Shown here: positions 33,954 to 43,477 of the stretch, in pieces | Position numbering within the stretch: position 1 is the stretch's first letter | Layout of the letters: every line of letters begins with the position of its first letter | Assembly (NCBI GenBank): GCA_029960085.1 | Contig: JASCPG010000001.1 | Span: forward strand, 1-64,000 | DNA from: Microbacteriaceae bacterium PS02067 | GTDB lineage: Bacteria; Actinomycetota; Actinomycetes; Actinomycetales; Microbacteriaceae | DNA: 64,000 nt | Reading direction: 5' to 3' | Translations under genes and position numbers: made by a program | The notes under the pieces: model-generated | Told to the model about the DNA's origin: nothing | Seen by the model: only the letters and a program-made list of their open reading frames with translations | Databases searched by the model: none

Positions 33954-34568
33954 ATGGCTTTGACCCCCGAAGACGTCGTCACCAAGCAGTTCCAGCACGT
34001 CCGCTTCAAGGAGGGCTTCGACCCCGACGAGGTCGACGACTTCCTCGACGAGATCGTCGTGGAGTGGCGCAAGACGATCGCCGAGAACGACGAGCTGAAG
34101 GCGCGCGTCGCCGAGCTCGAGGCCGGCGCCGGGGCAGCTCCCGTCGCCGCCGTCGCGGCTCCGGAGCCCGAGCCGGTCGTCGAGGCCGTCGTCGAAGAGG
34201 TCCCCGCTCCGGCCCCCGCGCCCGTCGAGGCCGCCGCTCCGATCGGTGGTGCCGCGGCATCCGCCGGCATCATCGAGCTGGCCCAGCGCCTGCACGACGA
34301 GCACGTCGCCGAGGGCCAGGCTCAGCGCGACAAGCTGATCTCCGAGGCACAGGCCCACGCTGCCGCGATCGTCGCCGAGGCCGAGGCCAAGGGGCGCGAC
34401 GAGATGGCCCGCCTCGACAGCGAGCGCGCGACCCTCGAGACCCGCATCAGCGAGCTGCGTGACTTCGAGCGCAACTACCGCCAGCAGCTCCGCGGCTTCA
34501 TCGAAGAGAAGCTCCGCGACCTCGACGTCACGGGCGCGACCTCCGGTACGCCCGTCTCGGCGTCCTGA
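33954..34568 (+). CDS. divIVA: DivIVA-domain polar growth protein (Wag31 type)
   Basis: A 204-aa coiled-coil protein. The N-terminal DivIVA domain (L-T-P-E-D-V-V-T-K-Q-F, then F-D-P-D-E-V-D-D-F-L-D-E) binds curved membrane. An Ala/Pro/Glu-rich linker (about 58-100) and a long coiled coil (about 103-190) follow. In Actinobacteria the homologue (Wag31) marks the poles and directs cell wall growth. The linker varies in composition between species. Confidence 0.95.
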   Translation: MALTPEDVVTKQFQHVRFKEGFDPDEVDDFLDEIVVEWRKTIAENDELKARVAELEAGAGAAPVAAVAAPEPEPVVEAVVEEVPAPAPAPVEAAAPIGGAAASAGIIELAQRLHDEHVAEGQAQRDKLISEAQAHAAAIVAEAEAKGRDEMARLDSERATLETRISELRDFERNYRQQLRGFIEEKLRDLDVTGATSGTPVSAS

Positions 34569-34576
34569 CCAGGCCG

Positions 34577-35146
34577 GTGCGCGGCACGTCGACACTGCGT
34601 CCTCAGACGGCCGGCATCCTCATCGCGATCCTCGCGGTGGCGGTGCTGGCCGTCGACCAGTTCACGAAGCTCCTCGCCCTGCAGAATCTGCCGTATCAGG
34701 AGGCCGTGCCCGTCTGGGGCGATGTCCTGAAGCTGTACCTGACCCGCAACTCCGGCGCGGCGTTCTCGCTCGGTGAGAACGTCACGTGGGTGTTCACGAT
34801 CGTCCTGGCCGCCGCGGCGGTGTTCGTCGTGGTGCTGGCGGTGCGTGGCATCCGGGCCCGGTGGTGGGCGATCGTGCTGGGGCTCCTCCTCGGCGGCATC
34901 CTCGGGAATCTCACCGACCGGCTCGTCCGCGACCCCGGCTTCGCCGTCGGCCACGTCGTCGACTTCATCTACACCCCGTGGATGATGCCCGCGATCTACA
35001 ACGTCGCCGACATCTTCATCGTCACGATGATGATCAGCGTCGCGCTGCTCATCCTGCGGGGAGTGCGACTCGACGGCTCGCGGCTGAAGGATGCCGAGGC
35101 CGCGACCGACACCGACGAGGCTCTGCCTGCCTCCGACGCAGACTGA
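34577..35146 (+). CDS. lspA: lipoprotein signal peptidase
   Basis: A 189-aa aspartic protease with four transmembrane helices that cuts signal peptides of prolipoproteins. Motifs: N-S-G-A-A-F-S (about 57), the first catalytic Asp in G-N-L-T-D-R and the second in N-V-A-D-I-F. It would process the lipoproteins encoded at 37896, 48943 and 62964. GTG start 8 nt after divIVA; the stop overlaps the next start by one base. Confidence 0.95.
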   Translation: MRGTSTLRPQTAGILIAILAVAVLAVDQFTKLLALQNLPYQEAVPVWGDVLKLYLTRNSGAAFSLGENVTWVFTIVLAAAAVFVVVLAVRGIRARWWAIVLGLLLGGILGNLTDRLVRDPGFAVGHVVDFIYTPWMMPAIYNVADIFIVTMMISVALLILRGVRLDGSRLKDAEAATDTDEALPASDAD

Positions 35147-36063
35147 TGCCGTCCCGCACTGTTCCGGTCCCGGACGGGCTCGACGGCGTCCGCGTGGATG
35201 CCGCGCTCGCGAAGCTCCTCGGTTTCTCACGGACCTTCGCCGCCGAGGTCGCGGAGGCCGGCGGCGTGCGGCTCGACGGTCGCACCCTCGGCAAGAGCGA
35301 CAAGCTCCGTGCCGAGGGATGGCTCGAGGTCGAATGGGAGGACCGGCGCGCCCCCGAGGTCGTCCCGATCGCCGTGCCCGATCTCGGCATCGTCTACGAC
35401 GACGATGACATCGTCGTCGTCGACAAGCCCGCCGGTGTCGCGGCGCACCCGTCGATCGGATGGGAAGGCCCGACGGTGCTCGGCGCCCTCGCCGCCGCGG
35501 GGTATCGGATCGCCACGACCGGCGCTGCCGAACGGCAGGGCGTCGTCCACCGGCTCGACGTCGGCACGAGCGGTCTCATGGTGGTCGCGAAGTCGGAGCG
35601 TGCGTACACCGCACTGAAGCGCGCGTTCAAGGAGCGCGAGGTCGAGAAGATCTACCACGCCGTCGTGCAGGGACACCCCGATCCGCTCGCGGGAACGATC
35701 GACGCGCCGATCGGCCGGCATCCCTCGCACTCGTGGAAGTTCGCCGTCGTTCCGGATGGCAAGGACTCGATCACCCACTACGAGACGATCGAGGCGTTCC
35801 CTTCGGCGTCCCTCCTCGAGATCCACCTCGAGACCGGGCGCACCCACCAGATCCGCGTGCACATGGCCGCGCACCGGCATCCCTGTGTCGGCGACCCGCT
35901 GTACGGCGCAGACCCGACCCTGTCGGCGCGACTCGGGCTGACGCGGCAATGGCTCCACGCGCGTGAGCTGTCGTTTGCGCATCCCGTGACGACTGAGTGG
36001 GTCACGTTCACGAGCGACTACCCGGCCGACCTCGCGCGCGCCCTCGAGGTGCTGCGCGGCTGA
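35146..36063 (+). CDS. RluD-family pseudouridine synthase
   Basis: A 305-aa RNA-modifying enzyme. An N-terminal S4 RNA-binding domain (about 10-70) is followed by the catalytic domain with [10 protein letters not shown] (about 131, catalytic Asp), then [10 protein letters not shown]. The target is probably 23S rRNA, by analogy with RluD; the exact site is not readable. The start overlaps the lspA stop (TGATG), a linkage seen in many bacteria. Confidence 0.93.
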   Translation: MPSRTVPVPDGLDGVRVDAALAKLLGFSRTFAAEVAEAGGVRLDGRTLGKSDKLRAEGWLEVEWEDRRAPEVVPIAVPDLGIVYDDDDIVVVDKPAGVAAHPSIGWEGPTVLGALAAAGYRIATTGAAERQGVVHRLDVGTSGLMVVAKSERAYTALKRAFKEREVEKIYHAVVQGHPDPLAGTIDAPIGRHPSHSWKFAVVPDGKDSITHYETIEAFPSASLLEIHLETGRTHQIRVHMAAHRHPCVGDPLYGADPTLSARLGLTRQWLHARELSFAHPVTTEWVTFTSDYPADLARALEVLRG

Positions 36064-36112
36064 GCGCCGCTCCCGCGGGGCGCACATGCCGTCCGCGGTA
36101 CGGGCACCACCC

Positions 36113-36118
36113 TAGCCT
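36113..36118 (+). promoter_or_regulatory. candidate -10 of the second acyl-CoA ligase gene
   Basis: TAGCCT ends 6 nt before the ATG at 36125. The gap ggaggg could also be a ribosome site for a longer transcript. Confidence 0.4.
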
Positions 36119-36124
36119 GGAGGG

Positions 36125-37834
36125 ATGACCGCTCTCGCCGCGCGCCCCTGGCTCTCCTCCTATGCCGACGGTGTCCCCGCGGAGATCGAGCCGGTCACCC
36201 AGACCCTCGTCGACATGCTCGATGACGCCGTATCGCGGTATCCGAAGCACACGGCGCTGGAGTTCTTCGGCGCCGAGACCCGCTACGCGCGTCTGGGGGA
36301 GGATGTCGCGCGGGCCGCGGAGGGACTCCGGCGCCTCGGCGTGTCGCACGGCGACCGTGTCGCCCTCATCCTCCCGAACTGCCCGCAGCACGTGGTCGCC
36401 TTCTACGCGGCACAGCGCCTGGGAGCGATCGTCGTGGAGCACAACCCGCGCTACACGGCGCCGGAGCTGCGCCACCTGTTCGAAGTGCATCACGCGACCG
36501 TCGCGATCGTGTGGGATGCCGTCGCCGATACGGTCGCGGAGTTCCCGTCCGACATCCGCCCCGCACACGTCGTCTCCGTGACGATGACGGATGCCATGCC
36601 CCGCCGCACCCGGATGATGCTGCGACTGCCGCTCCCTCGTGCACGACGCTCTCGGGCGGCCCTCACGCAGCGGCCGGCGGCGCGGGGGATCGTGCCGTGG
36701 TCCCGACTCCTCACGCATCGTCCGGTGTCCCGCAAGGTGGCGCGCCCCGTCCTCGACGACATCGCCGTCCTGCAGTTCACGAGCGGCACGACCGGGCGCC
36801 CGAAGGCGGCGGTCCTCACGCATCGGAACCTCCGCTCGAATGCGGCCCAGTCGGTCGCGTGGGTACCGGATCTCCGCCCCGGCGATGAGGTCTTCTACGC
36901 CGTGCTGCCCCTCTTCCACGCCTACGGGCTCACGCTCTGCCTCACGACGGCGCTCTCCATCGGCGCACGCCTTGTGCTGTTCCCGACGTTCGACGTGTCG
37001 CTCACCCTCACGGCGATGAGGCGGACGCCGCCGACGTTCCTCCCCGCCGTGCCGCCCATCTACGACGCGCTCGCCCGTGCGACCTCCCGCGCGGGGCTGA
37101 CGCTGACAACCCTCCGCAATGCCATCTCGGGCGCGATGGCCCTCCCCGCCGCGACCGTGGCACGGTGGGAGGAGGCCACCGGGGGCATCCTCGTCGAGGG
37201 CTACGGGATGACGGAGTCGTCCCCGATCAGCCTCGGGAACCCGATGGGTCCGCGTCGGCGGACCGGCACCGTCGGCATCCCGTTCCCGAGCACGGAGATC
37301 CGCGTCGTCGACCCGGAGGACCCGACCGTCGACCGCGCGCCCGGCGAGAGCGGCGAGCTGCTCGTGCGGGGACCGCAGGTCTTCCGTGGCTACTGGAACC
37401 AGCCCGACGAGACCGCCCGGACCCTCCTCGAGGGAGGGTGGCTGCGCACGGGCGACATCGTGGTGGCGGATGCCGACGGGTTCGTCACCGTCGTCGACCG
37501 CCTCAAGGAGCTCATCATCACGGGCGGCTTCAACATCGCGCCGAGCGAAGTGGAGGATGCGCTGCTGCGCGATCCCGACATCGTCGACGCGGCGGTCGTC
37601 GGCATCCCGCGCCCCGACGGCGGCGAGGCGGTGACCGCGGCGGTCGTGATGCGCGAGGGCGCGACCTTCGATGCGGACGCCATCCGCACCCGCCTGCGCG
37701 AGCACCTCACGGCCTACAAGGTGCCGCGCGCGATCGTGCCCTTCGACACCCTGCCCCGTTCGATGGTGGGCAAGGTGCTGCGCCGCGAGGTGCGCGACGA
37801 GATCATGCGCCGCCGCCGCCCCGATATCGCCTGA
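36125..37834 (+). CDS. AMP-dependent acyl-CoA ligase, long-chain type
   Basis: A 569-aa acyl-activating enzyme. The AMP-binding loop is F-T-S-G-T-T-G-R-P-K-A (about 219-229), followed by E-G-Y-G-M-T-E-S-S-P and, near the C-terminus, R-T-G-D-I and the hinge L-K-E-L-I. A conserved lysine stands near the end (M-V-G-K-V-L-R-R-E). It belongs to the long-chain ligases of the FadD type and differs clearly from the 8.3-kb ligase in length and motifs. A basic, Arg-rich stretch (about 160-185) is unusual. Substrate unknown. Probably a single-gene transcript. Confidence 0.9.
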   Translation: MTALAARPWLSSYADGVPAEIEPVTQTLVDMLDDAVSRYPKHTALEFFGAETRYARLGEDVARAAEGLRRLGVSHGDRVALILPNCPQHVVAFYAAQRLGAIVVEHNPRYTAPELRHLFEVHHATVAIVWDAVADTVAEFPSDIRPAHVVSVTMTDAMPRRTRMMLRLPLPRARRSRAALTQRPAARGIVPWSRLLTHRPVSRKVARPVLDDIAVLQFTSGTTGRPKAAVLTHRNLRSNAAQSVAWVPDLRPGDEVFYAVLPLFHAYGLTLCLTTALSIGARLVLFPTFDVSLTLTAMRRTPPTFLPAVPPIYDALARATSRAGLTLTTLRNAISGAMALPAATVARWEEATGGILVEGYGMTESSPISLGNPMGPRRRTGTVGIPFPSTEIRVVDPEDPTVDRAPGESGELLVRGPQVFRGYWNQPDETARTLLEGGWLRTGDIVVADADGFVTVVDRLKELIITGGFNIAPSEVEDALLRDPDIVDAAVVGIPRPDGGEAVTAAVVMREGATFDADAIRTRLREHLTAYKVPRAIVPFDTLPRSMVGKVLRREVRDEIMRRRRPDIA

Positions 37835-37883
37835 CCCCCCGCGTCGGTGCCTTGGACCGGTCCGGAACGCTCCCCGCGCGCGC

Positions 37884-37889
37884 CATGAT
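37884..37889 (+). promoter_or_regulatory. possible -10 of the polysaccharide deacetylase gene
   Basis: CATGAT ends 6 nt before the ATG at 37896, with ggaggg between. It repeats the spacing seen at other genes, but the box is weak. Confidence 0.3.
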
Positions 37890-37895
37890 GGAGGG

Positions 37896-38786
37896 ATGGA
37901 TTCCCCCGTCCTCGCGACCCGTCGCGCGGTGCTCGCGGGAGCCGGCGTGCTCGCGCTCGCGGGCCTGGCCGCCTGCGCACCGCTCTCCCGCCCGCACGCG
38001 GGACAGGAGAGCGCCAGCCCCGGCCCTTCCTCGTCCCACGGATCGCCCACACCGTCCGCGGCGCCGACGCCCACTCCGACGCCTACCGTCGATCCCGCCG
38101 CCGTCGCCGCCCGCTACGCCGGCGCCGCGCCGACGGCGTTCGGGCTCGACCTCCCCGGCATCCGGCAGACCATCGCACCCGCCGCGGCGCTGCGCGTCGC
38201 GCTGACGTTCGACGCGTGCGGCGGCCGCCGCGGCTCCCGCGTCGACGCGCGACTGGTCGACACGCTCCGCCGCGAAGGGGTGCCGGCGACGCTGTTCCTC
38301 AACTCGCGCTGGATCGACGCGAACCCGGCGCTCGCCGCCGACCTCGCCGCCGATCCCCTCTTCGTGATCGGCAACCACGGCACGCGCCACGTGCCGCTGT
38401 CGGTGACCGGACGTGAGGCGTACGGGATCGCCGGCACCGCATCGGCGCAGGAGGCGGTCGACGAGGTGTGGCAGAACCACGTCCGCCTCAGCGAACTGCT
38501 GGGCGCCCCACCGCGGTTGTTCCGCCCCGGGACGGCGTTCTACGATGACATCGGCCTCGCGATCGTGCGGGATCTCGGCGTGCAGCCGATCGGGTTCGCC
38601 GTCAACGGCGACGGGGGAGCGACCTTCCCGGCGCGCACCGTGCGGCGAGAGATCGGTCAGGCGGCGGGCGGTTCGATCGTCATCGCGCACATGAACCAGC
38701 CGGGCTCCGGCACGGCGGAGGGCATCGAGGGTGCGATCGCGGATCTTCGCGCCCGCGGCGCCGCGTTCGTCCACGTCGACGGCTGA
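37896..38786 (+). CDS. polysaccharide deacetylase-family lipoprotein (NodB domain)
   Basis: A 296-aa exported protein. The signal peptide has twin arginine-like T-R-R-A-V-L-A-G and ends in a lipobox L-A-A-C (Cys27), so it is probably a membrane-anchored lipoprotein. A Ser/Pro/Thr linker (35-65) precedes a NodB-like domain with L-T-F-D-A-C-G-G (metal and catalytic Asp) and N-H-G-T-R-H (metal His). It likely removes acetyl groups from peptidoglycan or another surface glycan. The metal-binding Asp usual in the T-F-D-D motif is replaced by Ala-Cys, a common variant. Substrate unproven. Confidence 0.85.
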   Translation: MDSPVLATRRAVLAGAGVLALAGLAACAPLSRPHAGQESASPGPSSSHGSPTPSAAPTPTPTPTVDPAAVAARYAGAAPTAFGLDLPGIRQTIAPAAALRVALTFDACGGRRGSRVDARLVDTLRREGVPATLFLNSRWIDANPALAADLAADPLFVIGNHGTRHVPLSVTGREAYGIAGTASAQEAVDEVWQNHVRLSELLGAPPRLFRPGTAFYDDIGLAIVRDLGVQPIGFAVNGDGGATFPARTVRREIGQAAGGSIVIAHMNQPGSGTAEGIEGAIADLRARGAAFVHVDG

Positions 38787-38812
38787 CCGCCGACGGCGTC
38801 GGACCCCCGACG

Positions 38813-38818
38813 TAGACT
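38813..38818 (+). promoter_or_regulatory. leaderless promoter -10 of dnaE
   Basis: TAGACT ends 6 nt before the GTG at 38825, with no ribosome site between. Confidence 0.6.
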
Positions 38819-38824
38819 CGTCGG

Positions 38825-41800
38825 GTGGCATCCGACTCCTTCGTTCACCTGCACGTGCACAGCGAGTACTCGATGCTCGACGGCGCCGCGAAGATCGGCG
38901 CGATGACCCAGGCGGCGGCCGAATACGGCATGCCGGCGATCGCCGTGACCGACCACGGCAACACCTTCGCGGCGTTCGAGTTCTACAACGCCGCCAACAA
39001 CGCCGGGGTCAAGCCCATCATCGGTCTCGAGGCCTACGTCACCCCCGGCACCCATCGCAGCGACAAGTCGCGCGTGCAGTGGGGCACGGCCGACCAGCGC
39101 AGCGACGACGTGTCCGGCTCGGGCGCGTACACCCACATGACCCTGTGGAGCCAGACGACGCAGGGCATGCACAATCTGTTCCGGCTGAGCTCCCGCTCGA
39201 GCATGGAGGGCTACTACTTCAAGCCCCGCATGGACCGCGAACTCCTGCAGACCTACGGCAAAGGCCTCATCGCGACGACCGGGTGTCCCTCCGGCGAAGT
39301 GCAGACGCGCCTGCGACTCGGTCAGTACGACGCTGCCCGCGCCGCGGCGGCGGAGTTCCAGGACATCTTCGGCAAGGAGAACTACTTCGCCGAGATCATG
39401 GACCACGGCCTGTCCATCGAGCGCCGTGTCATGACGGATCTCCTCCGTATCGCGAAGGACCTCGACATCCCGCTCGTCGCGACGAACGACTCGCACTACA
39501 CGCACCAGCACGAGGCGGATGCCCACGCCGCGCTCCTGTGCGTGCAGTCCGGGTCGACGCTCGACGACCCGAACCGCTTCAAGTTCGACGGCGACGGCTA
39601 CTACATCAAGACCGCCGCGGAGATGCGGCAGCTCTTCCGGGATCACCCGGACGCATGCGACAACACGCTGCTCATCGCCGAGCGGTGCGAGATCGAGTTC
39701 GACACCGCCGCGAACTACATGCCCCGCTTCCCCGTTCCCGACGGGGAGACCGAGGACAGCTGGCTCATCAAAGAGGTCGAGAACGGTCTGCACTACCGCT
39801 ACCCGGGCGGTATCCCCGACAAGGTCCGGAAGCAGGCTGAATACGAGACCGGCATCATCCTGCAGATGGGGTTCCCCGGCTACTTCCTCGTGGTCGCCGA
39901 CTTCATCAACTGGGCGAAGGACAACGGCATCCGCGTCGGTCCCGGTCGTGGCTCCGGCGCCGGCTCTATGGTCGCCTACGCGATGAAGATCACCGACCTC
40001 GACCCGCTCGAGCACGGTCTCATCTTCGAGCGGTTCCTGAACCCCGACCGCGTCTCGATGCCCGACTTCGACGTCGACTTCGACGACCGTCGCCGCGGTG
40101 AGGTGATCGAGTACGTCACGGAGAAGTACGGCTCAGAGCGGGTCGCCCAGATCGTGACTTACGGCACCATCAAGTCGAAGCAGGCGCTGAAGGACGCCGG
40201 CCGCGTGCTCGGGTTCCCCTTCAGCATGGGGGAGAGGCTCACCAAGGCCATGCCGCCCGCCGTCATGGGCAAGGACATGGAGCTCGGCGGCATGTTCGAC
40301 CCCGAGCACAAGCGGTTCAAGGAGGCGAGCGAGTTCCGCGCCCTCATCGAGAGCGACCCGGAAGCGAAGACGGTCTTCGACCGCGCGCTCGGGCTCGAGG
40401 GCCTCAAACGTCAGTGGGGCGTCCACGCCGCCGGCGTCATCATGTCGTCCGAGCCGCTGCTCGACATCATCCCGATCATGCGCCGCGAGCAGGACGGGCA
40501 GATCGTCACCCAGTTCGACTACCCGTCGTGCGAGTCGCTCGGTCTCATCAAGATGGACTTCCTGGGGCTCCGGAACCTCACGATCATCTCCGACGCGCTC
40601 GAGAACATCCGCATGAACCGCGGCGAGGACCTCGACCTCGAGCATCTCGCCCTCGACGACCGCGCCGCGTACGACCTGCTGACCCGGGGCGACACGCTCG
40701 GCGTCTTCCAGCTCGACGGCGGTCCGATGCGTGCGCTGCTGCGCCTCATGAAGCCGGACAACTTCGAGGACATCTCCGCCGTCATCGCGCTGTACCGGCC
40801 CGGTCCCATGGGCGCGAACTCGCACACCAACTACGCGCTGCGCAAGAACGGCCTGCAGCCGATCACTCCGATCCACCCCGAACTCGAAGAGCCGCTGCGC
40901 GACATCCTCGACACGACCTACGGCCTGATCATCTATCAGGAGCAGGTCATGGCGATCGCGCAGAAAGTGGCCGGGTTCTCTCTCGGCCAGGCCGACATCC
41001 TCCGCCGCGCGATGGGCAAGAAGAAGAAGTCCGAGCTCGACAAGCAGTACGAGGGGTTCTCGGGCGGCATGGCCGAGCGAGGGTACGGCGAAGGCGCCGT
41101 CACGGCGCTGTGGGACATCCTGCTGCCGTTCTCCGACTACGCCTTCAACAAGGCGCACTCCGCCGCCTACGGCCTCGTGTCGTACTGGACGGCGTACCTC
41201 AAGGCGCATTACCCCGCCGAGTACATGGCCGCCCTCCTCACGAGCGTCGGCGACTCGAAGGACAAGATGGCGGTGTACCTCAACGAGTGCCGCCGGATGG
41301 GCATCCGGGTGCTGCCGCCGGATGTCAGCGAGTCGATCCGCTACTTCGCGGCCGTCGGCGAGGACATCCGCTTCGGGCTCGGCGCGGTCCGCAACGTCGG
41401 CGCGAACGTCGTCGACGGCATCGTCAGTGCGCGCGAGGATGCCCCGTACACGTCCTTCCACGGGTTCCTCGACACGGTGCCGGCGCACGTCGCCAACAAG
41501 CGCACCGTCGAATCGCTCATCAAGGCGGGCGCGTTCGACTCGATGGGGGACACCCGTCGGGCGCTGCTGGAGGTCCACGAGGACGCCGTGGAAGCCGCCA
41601 TCGGGCGCAAGCGCAACGAGGCGCAGGGCGCGATCGGGTTCGACTTCGACAGTCTGTACGACGCGGCCGAGGAGGCGATGCCGGCGAAGGTTCCCGCGCG
41701 TCCGGAGTGGACGAAGAAGGACAAACTCGCCTTCGAACGCGAGATGCTGGGGCTCTACGTCTCCGACCACCCGCTCGCGGGCCTCGAGATCCCTCTCGCG

Positions 41801-42343
41801 AAGCATGCATCCACGAGCATCCACGACCTTCTCGCCGACGAGGACGTCTCCGACGGCGACATCGTCACGGTGGCGGGGCTCGTCACGAGCGTGCAGCACC
41901 GCGTCGCGAAGCAGAGCGGCAACCCGTACGGCATGATCACCGTCGAGGACTTCGACGGCGAGGTCACCGTCATGTTCATGGGCAAGACGTACACCGAGTT
42001 CCAGTCGATGCTCGTCGCCGACTCGATCCTCGTCGTGCGAGGCCGCGTGTCGCGACGGGACGACGGCCTGAACCTCCACGGCCAATCCGCGTTCGTGCCC
42101 GATCTCGGCAACGTGGAGGCATCCGGTCCCCTCGTGCTGCTCATGCCCGAGCATCGGGCCACCGAGGCGACGGTGGAAGAGCTTGCACGGGTCTTCTCCC
42201 GCCACCCGGGCGGCACCGAGATCACGCTGAAACTGCATCGTGGCGGAACGGCGAAGGTGTTCGAGGTGCCCGCGCGAGTGGGGATCTCGGTCGATCTCTA
42301 CGGCGAGCTGAAGGGGCTGCTCGGGCCGCAGTGCCTCGGGTGA
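38825..42343 (+). CDS. dnaE: DNA polymerase III alpha subunit
   Basis: The 1172-aa replicative polymerase. Domains: N-terminal PHP domain (F-V-H-L-H-V-H-S-E-Y-S at 5-15), the C-family palm with P-D-F-D-V-D-F-D (about 415-422, catalytic Asp residues), fingers, helix-hairpin-helix region and an OB-fold (about 1010-1090, I-V-T-V-A-G-L-V). Size fits actinobacterial DnaE1. The PHP metal residues look intact, which in Actinobacteria means the subunit can also proofread. GTG start, directly after a leaderless-type -10. Confidence 0.97.
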   Translation: MASDSFVHLHVHSEYSMLDGAAKIGAMTQAAAEYGMPAIAVTDHGNTFAAFEFYNAANNAGVKPIIGLEAYVTPGTHRSDKSRVQWGTADQRSDDVSGSGAYTHMTLWSQTTQGMHNLFRLSSRSSMEGYYFKPRMDRELLQTYGKGLIATTGCPSGEVQTRLRLGQYDAARAAAAEFQDIFGKENYFAEIMDHGLSIERRVMTDLLRIAKDLDIPLVATNDSHYTHQHEADAHAALLCVQSGSTLDDPNRFKFDGDGYYIKTAAEMRQLFRDHPDACDNTLLIAERCEIEFDTAANYMPRFPVPDGETEDSWLIKEVENGLHYRYPGGIPDKVRKQAEYETGIILQMGFPGYFLVVADFINWAKDNGIRVGPGRGSGAGSMVAYAMKITDLDPLEHGLIFERFLNPDRVSMPDFDVDFDDRRRGEVIEYVTEKYGSERVAQIVTYGTIKSKQALKDAGRVLGFPFSMGERLTKAMPPAVMGKDMELGGMFDPEHKRFKEASEFRALIESDPEAKTVFDRALGLEGLKRQWGVHAAGVIMSSEPLLDIIPIMRREQDGQIVTQFDYPSCESLGLIKMDFLGLRNLTIISDALENIRMNRGEDLDLEHLALDDRAAYDLLTRGDTLGVFQLDGGPMRALLRLMKPDNFEDISAVIALYRPGPMGANSHTNYALRKNGLQPITPIHPELEEPLRDILDTTYGLIIYQEQVMAIAQKVAGFSLGQADILRRAMGKKKKSELDKQYEGFSGGMAERGYGEGAVTALWDILLPFSDYAFNKAHSAAYGLVSYWTAYLKAHYPAEYMAALLTSVGDSKDKMAVYLNECRRMGIRVLPPDVSESIRYFAAVGEDIRFGLGAVRNVGANVVDGIVSAREDAPYTSFHGFLDTVPAHVANKRTVESLIKAGAFDSMGDTRRALLEVHEDAVEAAIGRKRNEAQGAIGFDFDSLYDAAEEAMPAKVPARPEWTKKDKLAFEREMLGLYVSDHPLAGLEIPLAKHASTSIHDLLADEDVSDGDIVTVAGLVTSVQHRVAKQSGNPYGMITVEDFDGEVTVMFMGKTYTEFQSMLVADSILVVRGRVSRRDDGLNLHGQSAFVPDLGNVEASGPLVLLMPEHRATEATVEELARVFSRHPGGTEITLKLHRGGTAKVFEVPARVGISVDLYGELKGLLGPQCLG

Positions 42344-42400
42344 ACCAAAGGTCGAGTGGGTAGGATCTCAACCGACAACCCCGTCGTGGAAGGACCGATC

Positions 42401-43447
42401 GTGACCGACGAGAAGAACGCACCCCAGCCGGAAGACGTCACCGAACCGCCCGTCGAAGGCGCGCCCACAGAGCGCGAGGTTCCCGCAGAATCCGTCGATC
42501 CCGACGTGTCCTACGACTCCCTCGCCGACGCGTTCACTGCCATCACCGACGGTCCGGATGCCGTGGACGAGACCGCTCCGCCGCAGTACGGCGTCGGCCC
42601 CTTCTCCGTGCGCGAGGTCGCCCTCGGGGGGATCTGGCTCGTCGCGTTCGTCGTATCCTTCTTCCCGGTCTACAGCGGGATCCTCTCCGGATCGGTCTGG
42701 ACGTCCGGCATCGACTGGGTGCTGACGATCGGTGTCCCCACGATCGCGGTGTTCCTCGTCGGCCTTCGCCGCCTGTCTCCGCAGGGCATCCGCAGGGTCG
42801 GTTCGCTCGGCATCGATCAGTTCGCCTCCGTCGCGTTCTCCGTCGCGACGATCGTGTGGCTCGGCATCCTCTGGGCATCGTTCGTCAACCTCGCGACCCG
42901 TCAGATCTTCCTCGCGAGCTGGGTCGTCTGGGTCGAATTCATTCTCATGTTCGCAGGCGTTCTGCTGACGGTGTTCGCACCGCTGTTCCCGACGATCGGC
43001 GAGGACTTCCGTCACCGCACCACCGTTCCCGCCCACCGCTTCGCGAGCCCCGCCCGGCCCGTCGTCGAGCGCCCGCACACGCCGCGTCCCGCGCCGAGCC
43101 CGGCACCGGAGGCCGTGCCGCAGGCGGCGGCATCCTCCTCCTCCTCCTCCTCCGAGCAGGCGTTCGGGGCTGCAGTCGACGGACCGCTCGCGACCGAGAC
43201 GAGCGAGGTCGAGCCGATCGTCGACGAGGTCGTCACCACAACTGCCGCTGCTCCGGCGTCGCAGGCGTTCTGGGCGCTCGCTCCCGTGGAGCGCACCGTC
43301 GTCGACGAGACGGGTGCACCGATCTTCACGATCGGCCCCTCGGCCTGGGCCCTCGTGATCGAAGACCGCGGCGAGAGCTTCGTCGTGCGTCACGATGACG
43401 GCCGCATCGGCTACCTGACAGACGTGTCCGGCGTCACGCGCGGCTGA
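42401..43447 (+). CDS. hypothetical four-helix membrane protein
   Basis: A 348-aa protein of unknown function. An acidic N-terminal tail (1-60) precedes four transmembrane helices (about 74-96, 103-125, 143-166 and 170-195). A linker rich in Pro, Ala and Ser (about 200-260) includes seven serines in a row, encoded by TCC repeats at 43133-43153. A small C-terminal domain (about 285-345) ends G-Y-L-T-D-V-S-G-V. I chose GTG 42401 because GGAAGGA lies 8 nt upstream; GTG 42356 is an in-frame alternative. TAGGAT at 42361-42366 may be the promoter. The neighbours dnaE and hisD give no clue to its role. Confidence 0.75.
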   Translation: MTDEKNAPQPEDVTEPPVEGAPTEREVPAESVDPDVSYDSLADAFTAITDGPDAVDETAPPQYGVGPFSVREVALGGIWLVAFVVSFFPVYSGILSGSVWTSGIDWVLTIGVPTIAVFLVGLRRLSPQGIRRVGSLGIDQFASVAFSVATIVWLGILWASFVNLATRQIFLASWVVWVEFILMFAGVLLTVFAPLFPTIGEDFRHRTTVPAHRFASPARPVVERPHTPRPAPSPAPEAVPQAAASSSSSSSEQAFGAAVDGPLATETSEVEPIVDEVVTTTAAAPASQAFWALAPVERTVVDETGAPIFTIGPSAWALVIEDRGESFVVRHDDGRIGYLTDVSGVTRG

Positions 43448-43465
43448 CCGGCTGTGCCGCTCGGA

Positions 43466-43471
43466 TAATCT
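43466..43471 (+). promoter_or_regulatory. leaderless promoter -10 of hisD
   Basis: TAATCT (or GATAAT, 43464-43469) ends 6-8 nt before the ATG at 43478. Confidence 0.55.
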
Positions 43472-43477
43472 GGACGG

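Noticed and set aside
37854-37863. GGACCGGTCC palindrome before the deacetylase gene as an operator
   Set aside because: Ten-bp GC-rich palindromes are expected by chance at this base composition and it has no clear relation to a promoter.
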